From NCBI RefSeq assembly GCF_030818415.1, contig NZ_JAUTAE010000003.1, forward strand, positions 1-64,000: a stretch of 64,000 nucleotides of DNA. The letters run 5' to 3'. The translations under genes were made by a program, and so were the position numbers. The notes beneath the pieces are model-generated. The model made no database searches. It was not told the origin of the DNA and saw nothing but the letters and a program-made list of their open reading frames with translations. Of this stretch, positions 26,927 to 35,829 are shown in pieces. How positions within the stretch are numbered: position 1 is the stretch's first letter; the number at the start of each line of letters is the position of its first letter. The stretch is from Sphingomonas sp. SORGH_AS_0950 (GTDB lineage: Bacteria > Pseudomonadota > Alphaproteobacteria > Sphingomonadales > Sphingomonadaceae).

Positions 26927-27188
26927 CACCGTGTCTCCGCATCCCGCTGGTTCTACATGTCCATGACATGAGCGATCTTGCCCGTCTACTTGGCAAGTGG
27001 TCATATGCATCACGCGAGAGACCATGCGTGTGACTTCTGGGGAGCGGCGTGATGCCGCTGGCATCCGGTCGGTATGCGCCAACGTTGCACACGACACGAA
27101 GCCATTACCTGTCCTTAATGCCAAACTGGCAAGTCTGAAGCGCTCCGGGTTTCGCGGGGGCTCCGCCATATGACTAGGAGTAACCGTA

Positions 27189-28113
27189 ATGGGCAAGACG
27201 ACGAACAAGTTTTCCCCTGAGGTGCGAGAGCGTGCGGTTCGGATGGTGGGCGAGCACCCGAGATCACGCCTCGGAATGGAGAGCGATCACCTCGATTGCC
27301 AGCAAGTTCGGTTCCATGGCGGAGACGTTGCGCTGCTGGTGCCGGGACGCGGCGTGCGGGGCCGACCGCGCAGGCGGCCGATGAGGGCGAGCGGCTAAGG
27401 CTGCGGGAGCGCGAGATGCAGGAGCCTCGCCGTGCCAACGAGATTCTTCGCAAGGCGTCGGCCTATTTTGCGCAGGCGGAACCCGATCGCTACGGGAAAG
27501 GACGATCGCTTTTATCGACGACCATCGTGCGGAGTTGGAAGGCGATCCGATCTGCCGGGAACTGGCGATCGCCCCCTGCGCCTATCGCGGGCATGTCGCA
27601 CGACGCCTCGATCCACAAAAGCGCTCCGCCCGGACGCGGCCCAACGACGACTCGAAGAGCCATATCCGGCGCATCCATGTGGCAAGCTTCCGGCTCTACG
27701 GTGCATCCAAGGTGTGGCGTCAGTTGCTGCGCAAGCAAATCAGGATTGCCAGATGCACGGTGGAGCGGCTGATGAGGATCATTGGGGTGGCGGGCGTTCG
27801 GCGAGGCAGGAGCTGCATCACCACGCTGCACGACCAGAAAGCAACGTCCTCGCTCTATAAGGTCAACCCCACATTCGGGTCGAACGCCCGAACGCGCTGT
27901 GGGTGGTGGACTTTACGTATGTCCATATCTGGGCGGGGTTCGTCTACGTTGCCTTCGTCATCGAGGTCTTCGCGCGGCGGATCGTCAGATGGAAGGTCAG
28001 CGTACCCGCGACGGAGGGCTTTGCGCTCGACGCGCCGGAGCTGGCCATCCCTACCAGGCGGCCGATCGGCAGAGTCGAACCCGTGCATCACTCGGACAGG
28101 GGTTCGCAATATA
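27189..28113 (+). pseudogene. Degenerate IS3-family transposase, 3'-truncated
   Basis: Pieces in different frames rebuild an IS3 orfA-orfB pair: MGKTTNKFSPEVRERAVRMV; WRAITSIASKFGSMAETL in another frame; RRANEILRKASAYFAQAE; SFRLYGASKVWRQL with CTVERLMR; then VHHSDRGSQY. At least three frameshifts are needed. It stops at the second catalytic Asp motif, two bases from the end of cysNC, so its 3' part is lost. Confidence 0.85.
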
Positions 28114-28114
28114 A

Positions 28115-29965
28115 TTAGATTTTAGATATATCCAGGATGATTTGAGTAGGTGGTGAATCTACATATAAAATATTGATGAGTTGTTTAAAATTGACGATAA
28201 TTGGCTTGATTTTTTTGGTGACTCTAGGGGGGAGGCATGCATTCGTAATATCCGACGGTATGCCGACAAAAACCTCAATGAATTCGCCCTCGGGTAGCAG
28301 TGTGTATAGCATGTCGCGCTCAGCCTTGAGAGGCGAGATGAAGGTGGTCAGCACGATCAGCCCCGCGTCAGCCATCAGCTTGGCGACCTCGCCCACCCGG
28401 CGGATGTTCTCGACGCGGCCCGCCTCCGAGAAGTCGAGATCGCGGTTCAGGCCGTGGCGGATATTGTCGCCGTCCAGCAGGAAGGTGTGGCGGCCCATGC
28501 TATGTAGCTTCTGCTCGACCATGTTGGCGATGGTCGACTCGCCTGAACCCGACAGATCGGTGAACCACAGGACCTTGGGGGCCTGTCCCTTTTGCCGGGC
28601 ATGGGCCTCTCGTGTCACCACGGCGGATTGCCAATGGACGTTCTGGGCGCGGCGCAAGGCATGGTCGATCATGCCCGCCGCGACCGTCGCATTGGTCGCG
28701 CGGTCGATCAGGATGAAGCCGCCGAGCGCGCTGCCCTTTGAATAAGGCTCGAACACGATCGGACGGTCGGCATAGACCTCCGCCAGCCCGATATCGTTGA
28801 GTGCCAGCGTGTCGGCAGGACGTTCCTCCTGGCTGTTGACGTCGACGACATGGCGCGGCGGCTGGACGGTCGCGCCGACCAGTTGCGTGCCGAGCTTCAA
28901 CGAATAGCTGCGCCCCGGCACCAGCGGCGCATCGGCCATCCAGACGATCTTGGCGCCGAACTGGTCCGCGATCTCGGGCGGGTTTTCGGCCGCCGCGATC
29001 ACGTCGCCGCGCGAGCAGTCGACCTCCTCGGCCAGCACCAGCGTCACCGCCTCGCCCGCGATCGCCTGCTCCCGGTCGCCGTCATAGGTGACGATCCGCG
29101 CGATGCTGGTCGTCTTGCCCGAGGGCGTGATGCGAACGCGGTCGCCGACCGACACCCGGCCGCTGGCGATCAGGCCCGCAAAGCCCCGGAAGTCGAGGTC
29201 GGGGCGGTTGACCCATTGCACCGGCATGCGGAACGACGCCGCCACCGCGCGGTCGCCATCGATCGCCACCGTCTCCAGATGCGGGAGCAGCGCGGGGCCG
29301 TCATACCAGGGCATGTCGGGGGAGGGCGTGGTGACGTTCGCGCCGGTCAGCCCCGACAGCGGGATGGCGGTAAAGCGCTCGATACCGATGCCACGCGCGA
29401 AGGCGGCATAATCGGCGACGATCGCGTCGAAGACCGACTGGTCATGGCCGACAAGGTCCATCTTGTTGACCGCCAGTACGATCTCCTTGATCCCGACCAG
29501 ATGCGCCAGATAGCTGTGCCGCCGCGTCTGGGTCAGCACGCCTTTGCGCGCGTCGATCAGGATCACCGCCAGGTCGGAGGTCGAGGCCCCGGTCACCATG
29601 TTGCGCGTATATTGTTCGTGGCCGGGCGTATCGGCGACGATGAACTTGCGCTTCTCTGTCGCGAAGAAGCGGTAAGCCACGTCGATCGTGATGCCCTGCT
29701 CGCGCTCGGCGGCGAGGCCATCGACCAGCAGGGCGAAGTCGATATTCGCCCCCTGCGTCCCGACGCGGCGGCTGTCCGCCTCCAGCTGGCTCAGCTGGTC
29801 CTCGAAGATCGTCTTCGAATCGTAGAGCAGCCGTCCGATCAGCGTCGACTTGCCGTCATCGACCGAGCCACAGGTGATGAAGCGCAGCATCGACTTGGCG
29901 GCGTGCGTGGCGAGATAGGCGTCGATATCGGCGGCGATCAGCGCGTCGGGTTGATAGGCGGTCAT
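28115..29965 (-). CDS. cysNC: Sulfate adenylyltransferase subunit 1 / APS kinase fusion, kinase site altered
   Basis: A 616-residue bifunctional protein. The GTPase half (residues 1 to about 440) is complete: GSVDDGKSTLIGRLL, DTPGHEQYTRNM, VNKMD. It drives ATP sulfurylase with CysD. The APS kinase half should phosphorylate APS to PAPS. Its P-loop reads DLSGSGEST where the family has GLSGSGKST, so the catalytic Lys is Glu and the first Gly is Asp. After GEFIEVFV (about 28262) the last 50 residues are AT-rich and barely match the family. The kinase half is probably inactive. The gene follows cysD with one base between stop and start. Homologous to NodQ and RaxQ. Confidence 0.88.
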   Translation of the reverse strand: MTAYQPDALIAADIDAYLATHAAKSMLRFITCGSVDDGKSTLIGRLLYDSKTIFEDQLSQLEADSRRVGTQGANIDFALLVDGLAAEREQGITIDVAYRFFATEKRKFIVADTPGHEQYTRNMVTGASTSDLAVILIDARKGVLTQTRRHSYLAHLVGIKEIVLAVNKMDLVGHDQSVFDAIVADYAAFARGIGIERFTAIPLSGLTGANVTTPSPDMPWYDGPALLPHLETVAIDGDRAVAASFRMPVQWVNRPDLDFRGFAGLIASGRVSVGDRVRITPSGKTTSIARIVTYDGDREQAIAGEAVTLVLAEEVDCSRGDVIAAAENPPEIADQFGAKIVWMADAPLVPGRSYSLKLGTQLVGATVQPPRHVVDVNSQEERPADTLALNDIGLAEVYADRPIVFEPYSKGSALGGFILIDRATNATVAAGMIDHALRRAQNVHWQSAVVTREAHARQKGQAPKVLWFTDLSGSGESTIANMVEQKLHSMGRHTFLLDGDNIRHGLNRDLDFSEAGRVENIRRVGEVAKLMADAGLIVLTTFISPLKAERDMLYTLLPEGEFIEVFVGIPSDITNACLPPRVTKKIKPIIVNFKQLINILYVDSPPTQIILDISKI

Positions 29966-29966
29966 C

Positions 29967-30866
29967 TCAGAAATACCCCTCGCGCTTCTTCTTCTCCATG
30001 CTGGCGGCCTGATCGTGATCGATCGCGCGCCCCTGCCGCTCCGACGTGGTGGCCAGCAGCATCTCCTGGATCACCTCGGACAGCGTCGCCGCCTCGCTCT
30101 CGACCGCGCCGGTCAACGGATAGCAGCCGAGCGTGCGGAAGCGGATCGAGCGATCGACCGGCACCTCGCCGGGCTTCAGGCGGAAACGGTCGTCATCGAC
30201 CATCAGCAGCATCCGATCGCGCTCCACCGTCGGGCGGGGGGCGGCGAAATAGAGCGGCACGATCTCGATGCCCTCCTGCAGAATATACTGCCAGATATCG
30301 AGCTCGGTCCAGTTGGACAGCGGGAAGACGCGGATGCTCTCCCCCTTGTGGATACGGCTGTTGTAGAGGTTCCACAACTCCGGCCGCTGCGCCTTGGGGT
30401 CCCAGCCATGCGCGGCCGAACGGAAGGAGAAGACGCGTTCCTTTGCACGGCTCTTTTCCTCGTCGCGCCGGGCGCCACCGAATGCCGCGTCATAGCCACC
30501 GGCCGTCAGCGCCTGCTTCAGCCCCTCGGTCTTCCACATGTCGGTATGGCGGCTGCCATGGTCGAAAGGGTTGATGCCCAGCGCCTCGGCTTCCGGATTG
30601 CGGTGGACGATCAGTTCCATCCCCGCCGCCCCGGCCGCACGGTTGCGCAGTTCGTACATGGCCTGGAATTTCCAGGTCGTGTCGACATGCAACAGCGGGA
30701 AGGGCGGGCGCGCCGGAAAGAACGCCTTCTTGGCCAGATGCAGCATCACGGCCGAGTCCTTGCCGACCGAATAGAGCATCACCGGACGCTCGGTCTCGGC
30801 GACGACTTCGCGAAGGATATGGATGCTCTCGGCTTCGAGGCGTTGCAGGTGGGTAAGGCCAGTCAT
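29967..30866 (-). CDS. cysD: Sulfate adenylyltransferase subunit 2
   Basis: A 299-residue PP-loop enzyme that makes APS from sulfate and ATP together with CysN. Motifs: the loop [44 protein letters not shown], and [16 protein letters not shown]. Length and motifs are normal. Upstream lies an AT-rich stretch; downstream cysNC follows directly. Homologues NodP and RaxP supply PAPS for sulfated Nod factors and RaxX. In this window the sulfotransferase at 19712 would be the client. Confidence 0.95.
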   Translation of the reverse strand: MTGLTHLQRLEAESIHILREVVAETERPVMLYSVGKDSAVMLHLAKKAFFPARPPFPLLHVDTTWKFQAMYELRNRAAGAAGMELIVHRNPEAEALGINPFDHGSRHTDMWKTEGLKQALTAGGYDAAFGGARRDEEKSRAKERVFSFRSAAHGWDPKAQRPELWNLYNSRIHKGESIRVFPLSNWTELDIWQYILQEGIEIVPLYFAAPRPTVERDRMLLMVDDDRFRLKPGEVPVDRSIRFRTLGCYPLTGAVESEAATLSEVIQEMLLATTSERQGRAIDHDQAASMEKKKREGYF

Positions 30867-31239
30867 AATTTCGGTACTAAGAAGGGGGGGATTATTTTGC
30901 GAGCAATCATACCGAATACCGATTTTGGCAATAAACGATTATAACATGCTGCAAAATTCTGCTCTGGTTCGGTAATTTTCCTGAAAAGATAATTTTTGCA
31001 GATTATGTAAATATATGACCGTGGGTATTTTAATTGCTCTAATTTTGCAATGAGGTCGGCGAGAGGAAGGCTAACATTCAATTGCATTTTTTTGGATCAG
31101 ATATTGCCTGGCGACTAGTGAGAAAATGCTACTGCGCAGGTAAATCCCTTCGCTTGGTGTCGTCATACCATGCGCGTACCGTTACCGGCGAGAGCTGTGA
31201 CACCAGTGACAGCACCAGCAGTGTTGTTGCCCTTATTCA
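30867..31239. other. AT-rich non-coding stretch upstream of cysD
   Basis: About 370 bp with strongly lower GC than the neighbours. A 74-codon minus-strand frame (31087 to 30863) overlaps the cysD start but shows no recognisable features. Likely holds the cysDNC promoter; no clear boxes were assigned. Confidence 0.45.
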
Positions 31240-31620
31240 AGTGAGAGTACCTCGGGGGTTATCGCGATGAACTCGCGGGGGTGTGCTGTAGCCGACGGCG
31301 CTGTTTGGAGGCATCTCGTTATAATGGTCAATCTAGGCTGGCAGCTGCCGTTATCCGTCAGCCACTCGATCGGCCGGGGCACGCCGTTCACACGACAGTA
31401 TTGCGTCCACAGAACCTCCCCCGGCAGCGAGGTCGAGTGCAACAGCAGTTTTTCAGCCTGCGAACCGGGACGCAGCCTCGCTTAGCAGCTCGTTCTCCAT
31501 GGCCTTATTGCCTAACAGCCGTTGCGACTCGCGCACCTGCGCCTCAAGCGCCCGGTATTTCGACGCCGGTACCGCCTCCTCGCCCGCTGCCGTGGCGGTC
31601 ATCGTTAGCACCGTCATAGG
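31240..31620 (-). pseudogene. Decayed copy of the IS3 element found at 2189
   Basis: Matches several blocks of the 2189-3487 element in the same order: the orfB end (HPREFIAI, then WLTDNGSC and VPRPIEW), the slippery region and orfA coiled-coil ([26 protein letters not shown], and [10 protein letters not shown]). Large internal parts of orfB are deleted, and substitutions are frequent. Neither end is intact. Confidence 0.82.
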
Positions 31621-32337
31621 ATGCGCGTCCTCGTTGCCGAGGAAAGCTATGGCACTGGCGACCCGTCGACAGCACATTCAGTGCCGTTTCTATCTAGCAG
31701 AGTGGTGTCATTTGTATTTGGCACCTACATCCTTCAAATTTGATAATATTTCTTATGTTAAATCGAGAATCCTATCGGCGTCGGGTGCGCTTACCGGGAC
31801 CACTGGTGGCGGTCCGTCGAACCCGGTCGCAGGCTGACGCGACATGCACAACACTAAGCCCGTTCCGCTCGGGCCGATAGCTGAAAGTGCCTTGACCATG
31901 TAGCAAGACGGCGCCGGCCGGTCCAGCGAGCTGCGAGCACGCCGCTAGCCACAAGGTAGATCGCATCGAGGAACCTTCGGGATCGCCCCCTTCGTGGGGG
32001 CGTCCCATAGAACGGGCACAGATATACATTTTGGGCATTGATGCTGGCAGCATCGGTGTTTCGCGTCGTGTGCGCTGCCTCACTTGCGTGAGATCGTGCG
32101 GTAGCGTCGGCGTGTTGCTCCGGGCACTGCCTAAAGCCTGCCAGTCGGAAGACAATGACAGAGTTGGAAACCGATAATCCTATCGGTTTCAAAGACGTAT
32201 GGCCGGAAAGTTGATCGCTTTCTCACGACCGATGGCGAACACGCCGGAAGGTAACCGGCTGGCACCATTTGCGGCTGTTGATTGATCTACGGTAATGGGA
32301 CTTGGAAACGATTCATTCCAATCCCGGGTGATAAGTC
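31621..32337. other. Non-coding junction between cargo and plasmid backbone
   Basis: About 700 bp without a supportable gene. It holds an AT-rich segment (31690-31770), a hairpin GCCCCC-TTCGT-GGGGGC near 31985-32001 and one copy of a sequence seen again near 53380 (listed separately). Confidence 0.5.
32006..32083. repeat. Diverged repeat flanking the backbone, left copy
   Basis: Begins CATAGAACGGGCACAGATATAC, then a variable middle with GATGCTGGCAGCATCGGT, ending GCTGCCTCAC. The stretch at 53380-53444 has the same blocks in the same order and orientation (CATAGAACGGACCCAGATAT, GATGTTGCGGGCGTCGGT, CTGCCTCAC). The two enclose about 21 kb that contains the replication genes. Confidence 0.5.
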
Positions 32338-32832
32338 ATGCAAATGTCACAACTGGAACATGGTCCGAATCTTGGGGGCATCTCTTGCCCTGCTCTCGAT
32401 GGATTGCCGGGCGCTTCTCGGCTCGAGGAGCTTTCCGAACGCCAACGATGCTACCTTCGCCTAGTCCTCCAGCTCAAAACTTCGAAGGAGATCGCCGCAG
32501 CGACGGGGACCAGCCCCCGCGCAGTCGATAAGCAGTTGCTTAAGGCCAATTCTTTGCTCGGAGCCTCAACGCGATTCCAGTCGGCGCAGATGCTGGCGGC
32601 ATTCGAACAGGGGGTAGAGCCTTTGCCCGGGGCAACCGCTCTACCTATCCCCGCCGCTGATTTTCGGCTGTCCCGGCCTTGGCCAACCGCAGAGGCGGCC
32701 GTGAACATGCTCCCTTGGAAACAGGTGGCGGCCTGGATCGTGATCGTATCGATCGCAACCCCGGCCGGCCTGACTACCGCCGGGATGGCATATCTCACGG
32801 TGCTCTTCCTGCTCGGCCATCGACCATATTAA
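32338..32832 (+). CDS. LuxR-type helix-turn-helix membrane protein
   Basis: A 164-residue protein. LEELSERQRCYLRLVLQLKTSKEIAAATG followed by SPRAVDKQLLKA is a LuxR/GerE helix-turn-helix (about residues 28-70). The last 40 residues hold two hydrophobic segments (VAAWIVIVSIATPAGLTTAG and YLTVLFLLG), so it may be a membrane-anchored regulator. It heads a run of four plus-strand genes before repA and could control them or replication. No close family name was recognised. Confidence 0.7.
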   Translation: MQMSQLEHGPNLGGISCPALDGLPGASRLEELSERQRCYLRLVLQLKTSKEIAAATGTSPRAVDKQLLKANSLLGASTRFQSAQMLAAFEQGVEPLPGATALPIPAADFRLSRPWPTAEAAVNMLPWKQVAAWIVIVSIATPAGLTTAGMAYLTVLFLLGHRPY

Positions 32833-32857
32833 GGGCGGCATCGCCCGAGGAGCCGGA

Positions 32858-33217
32858 ATGCAAGCACCCGAAGATACCAGCCGCGTTGTTGCTGACGATC
32901 TGCGCAAGGCTGAACGTTCGATCAATATCGCCACGCGCGACACCGCGCAGTTTTTGCTCACGACACTGGATGCCACGGAAATGCTGCGGCTTTCTCCTGC
33001 GATGACGCAGCGGACGGTCAAAGCTACTGTTGCTGCCCTGGGGGCCTTGGTGGAGGGGCAGGAACAGATGGCCATGCGCGCTCATCCGTCAATTCAGAAG
33101 GTGGGTCTACAGCTCGGTCTGAGTGAGACGAGCTGGGGTGAGCCCAATGAGAAGCCAGGTTCGGCGGTGCTGGGAGACGACCTTCTCAGAAGCTCGCGGG
33201 TTTCTGAAGCGTCGTAA
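32858..33217 (+). CDS. Hypothetical protein
   Basis: A 119-residue, mostly helical polar protein (ADDLRKAERSINIATRDTAQFLLTTL; VKATVAALGALVEGQEQM). No signal or membrane segment and no recognised domain. It overlaps the next gene by one base and lies 25 bp after the LuxR-type gene, so it is probably in the same operon. Confidence 0.6.
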   Translation: MQAPEDTSRVVADDLRKAERSINIATRDTAQFLLTTLDATEMLRLSPAMTQRTVKATVAALGALVEGQEQMAMRAHPSIQKVGLQLGLSETSWGEPNEKPGSAVLGDDLLRSSRVSEAS

Positions 33218-33696
33218 TGATTTCGAAACTGGCCCTTACCGTCCTGTTTGATTCTGTATGCGCAATCGTGTGCGTGACTTCGTTACTCCGGGGCGGTCGA
33301 CCAGAGCGCTTCGAAGCAATGATTAACCTGACGGCGGTCGCGTTGACCTGGGCGCTGCGGCATTGGGACGTGGAGCACTTCGCCCCGGCCGACGTTTCGA
33401 TCTTCACTATCGATCTTGCCGTAGCGGCGGGCTTTTTCTGGCTGGCCGTTACAACGATCCGGTTCTGGCCGATTTGGGCTGCCGGCTTTGCACTGTGCGA
33501 CCTCTTCATGAGCGTTCTGGGCGGCCTGCTGCCCAGCGTTCCGCTCTTCGCCTATCACACCCAGCTCGGCATCTACGCCTATCTGGCGCTCGGTGCGCTC
33601 GCCATCGGCACGTACTGCCTGCCGCGAAATGCCGAGCCTCACATTCGCAATGGATCAAGACGATCATGGCTACAGCATCTGAAGGAGACGAACTGA
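33217..33696 (+). CDS. Hypothetical inner-membrane protein
   Basis: A 159-residue protein with about four hydrophobic segments (LALTVLFDSVCAIVCVTSLL, FTIDLAVAAGFFWLAVTTI, IWAAGFALCDLFMSVLGGLL, GIYAYLALGALAIGTYCL). Its start overlaps the stop of the preceding gene and its end overlaps the winged-helix gene. Function unknown. Confidence 0.65.
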   Translation: MISKLALTVLFDSVCAIVCVTSLLRGGRPERFEAMINLTAVALTWALRHWDVEHFAPADVSIFTIDLAVAAGFFWLAVTTIRFWPIWAAGFALCDLFMSVLGGLLPSVPLFAYHTQLGIYAYLALGALAIGTYCLPRNAEPHIRNGSRRSWLQHLKETN

Positions 33697-34133
33697 TCGA
33701 CGTCGTCGTCCGACTCCCACGACAAGCGATCGAAGACATGCTCCTGTCGACGACGACGGCTGCTGACCCGGACCAGGCGGTTGCTGATCGGCGTTACCAT
33801 GAAGCGAAGGCGCTCGTGACGGGGCGCAGACGCCGAGCAGCCTGCTTCGATGGCCTGCGCTTTTGCGATCCGGTTTGGGACATGATCCTCGAGCTCTATG
33901 TGGCGACGCGGGAGGGACGCCGCTTATCCGTCACCCAATTGTGCAGCCTGAGTGGCGGTGCGACCACCAGCGCCATTCGCCATGTCGACCATCTGCAGGC
34001 GTTAGGGTACATCGCGCGCGATCTCGACCCAGAGGATCGCCGTCGCGCCAATGTGTCCATGCTCGCACCGCTCCAAGAGGCTGTCGAGCGCTGGCTTGAT
34101 TTGCAATTCGCCGCCTCGCGGATCGGTGCCTGA
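33666..34133 (+). CDS. MarR-like winged-helix regulator
   Basis: A 155-residue protein. The C-terminal half has a winged helix: LSVTQLCSLSGGATTSAIRHVDHL, then LGYIARDLDPEDRRRANVSML, where DRR is the usual wing motif of MarR proteins. The N-terminal half is charged and has no known motif. It overlaps the upstream membrane protein gene by 31 bases and lies 340 bp before repA. It may regulate this small operon or replication. Confidence 0.7.
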   Translation: MATASEGDELIDVVVRLPRQAIEDMLLSTTTAADPDQAVADRRYHEAKALVTGRRRRAACFDGLRFCDPVWDMILELYVATREGRRLSVTQLCSLSGGATTSAIRHVDHLQALGYIARDLDPEDRRRANVSMLAPLQEAVERWLDLQFAASRIGA

Positions 34134-34332
34134 GCCAAGCCGCCGGATCGACCACTCCGGAAAGTCGCCAAGGAAGGCTTCTGATGCTCCGCAGTGACGT
34201 CCGGCGCGACGGGACGATCGATGGCGGGCTGCCAAAGGGTTTTGATCCGCTCAGCACGATGCTAAACGCAATTGCATGACCTTCCTTCGCCTCCATTCAA
34301 ACCTTCCGGCGTCGCTGGCCATCCCCCCGCAC

Positions 34333-34455
34333 GGTCCGCGAAAGCACGAACGGACGCGTGCCTGGAGGCTTTTTGCTCCCACGGACGGAGGGAAATCGAT
34401 CCGCCTTCGTGCTTTCGCGGACCACCTGCCTTCCCCTTTCGTGCTTTCGCGGACC
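34333..34455. repeat. Iterons upstream of repA
   Basis: Three copies of the 18-bp unit GGTCCGCGAAAGCACGAA: direct at 34333-34350, inverted at 34406-34423 and 34438-34455. All three are exact. The inverted pair lies just ahead of the repA start, a usual place for autoregulation by the initiator. Confidence 0.9.
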
Positions 34456-34469
34456 AAGGCGTCACCGGC

Positions 34470-35330
34470 GTGAGCAACACCTCCTCAAGCCAAGGCGACC
34501 TGTTCGTCCTCGACAGCCCGCTGCTGACGGAAGTCCGCGGTGAGCATTCGCTCATGGCCTACCCCTTTTTCGCGCTGACCAAGACGGCGACCAAGCGCTC
34601 ACTAGTCTACAAGACGGATACAGTCGCGATCGAGATAGGCCCAGGGCCTCGGGGCGTAGCGACCATCTACGACAAGGAAATTCTGCTTTATATCGCCAGC
34701 CTTCTCGTGTCGAAGATGGACGCCGGTGAGCATGTGGCACAGGACTTTTATTTTACCGCACATGACCTATTTCGGGTAACCGGCGTCAACGGCTCGGCCC
34801 GATCTTATTCGCGCTTGGCGGATGCATTAGAAAGACTGCAGGGTACGCAGATCAAGACGAACATTGAGGCCGGCGGTGAAGGGCAAACTGGCTTTTTCTC
34901 CTGGCTCTCCGAGGCTCAAATCCAATATACGAAAACAAGAGGTGGCGAGCCGCGCATGAAGGGCGTGAAGGTCAGGCTATGCGACTGGCTGTACCGCGCG
35001 ATCCTTAAAGACCGCCGGGTTCTCGAATATTCTCCCCAGTATTTCCAACTCGGGCCTGTCGAGCGGCGCCTGTATGAAGTGGCCCGTTCTGCCTGCATCG
35101 ATGGTCCAGTTCAGGTTGGTCTGGACGAGTTGCGTCTCCAACTCGGCTATCAGAACACCCTCAAGCATTTTAGGCATGCCTTGCGAGGCATCGCCGACCT
35201 GGACTCGATCCCCGACTATCGTGTGGTCCTAAACGAACCTGAGTTGCCTGAAAACGGCGGACTTAAGCGGCGTCTCGTGGCTCCGACTGTCGTCACGCTG
35301 ACGCCGAAGAATTCGCCTTCATTGGATTGA
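34470..35330 (+). CDS. repA: Plasmid replication initiator RepA (RPA family)
   Basis: A 286-residue initiator from GTG at 34470. That start leaves the iterons outside the coding region, unlike the longer frame from 34272. HSLMAYPFFALTKTATKRSLVYK at the N-terminus and YSPQYFQLGPVERRLYEVARSACI later are typical of alphaproteobacterial RPA initiators, which have winged-helix domains that bind iterons and open the origin. Iterons on both sides support this. It is followed by a repC-type gene, so the replicon may have two initiators. Confidence 0.88.
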   Translation: MSNTSSSQGDLFVLDSPLLTEVRGEHSLMAYPFFALTKTATKRSLVYKTDTVAIEIGPGPRGVATIYDKEILLYIASLLVSKMDAGEHVAQDFYFTAHDLFRVTGVNGSARSYSRLADALERLQGTQIKTNIEAGGEGQTGFFSWLSEAQIQYTKTRGGEPRMKGVKVRLCDWLYRAILKDRRVLEYSPQYFQLGPVERRLYEVARSACIDGPVQVGLDELRLQLGYQNTLKHFRHALRGIADLDSIPDYRVVLNEPELPENGGLKRRLVAPTVVTLTPKNSPSLD

Positions 35331-35370
35331 GGACGCTGTACCCGACTCTGCATTAGCCGATTCGCTAATC

Positions 35371-35538
35371 GGTCCGCGAAAGCACGAAGATCGGTTCCTG
35401 GGGCACCGCATACCGTCCGCAAAAGCACGAATGCCGGTCCGGGAAAGCACGAATCGCGGTCCGCCAAAGCACGAACGCGAATGCGGCGGGTCCGCAAAAG
35501 CACGAACTTTTCCTTGCCTTGGTCCGCGAAAGCACGAG
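35371..35538. repeat. Iteron array downstream of repA, probable oriV
   Basis: Six direct copies of GGTCCGCGAAAGCACGAA with 0-2 changes, at 35371, 35414, 35436, 35458, 35489 and 35521. Start-to-start distances are 43, 22, 22, 31 and 32 bp, all near whole helical turns (4, 2, 2, 3, 3). The copies therefore sit on the same face of the DNA, as expected for initiator binding. Confidence 0.9.
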
Positions 35539-35829
35539 TCGTAACCGCTTCCGAGCGACGCCGCGCGCTGGCATCTTCTGCTTGTGTTCTCCCCCGTCGA
35601 CGAACGACGGGCGTGGGAGGAGCAGAAAGGGTGGCCGTGAGCACATAAACGAATGCCCGGCACGAAGGCCGGGCACCCAGAGATTGCAACGTGGTAGCGT
35701 CGCCAAACGCTGACCGGTCACGAGAAGACCTTCCACGTACCAATTTCCGAGCCTCGGTTCAAGGGAGCGCGCTTCGCGCCACGCCTCTGTTTTGCCTGCT
35801 GACGGCCCCTCGACCTGAGGGGACGAACG

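Noticed and set aside
28850..30574. A 574-codon plus-strand frame
   Set aside because: It is the antisense of cysNC and cysD, with low-complexity Arg/His-rich content and no motif.
30863..31087. A 74-codon AT-rich minus-strand gene before cysD
   Set aside because: No motif or ribosome site. It overlaps the cysD start and looks like AT-rich promoter DNA.
35371..35538. CRISPR array
   Set aside because: The 18-bp repeats are spaced 22-43 bp from start to start, with spacers too short and irregular. They are iterons of repA, and no cas genes are present.
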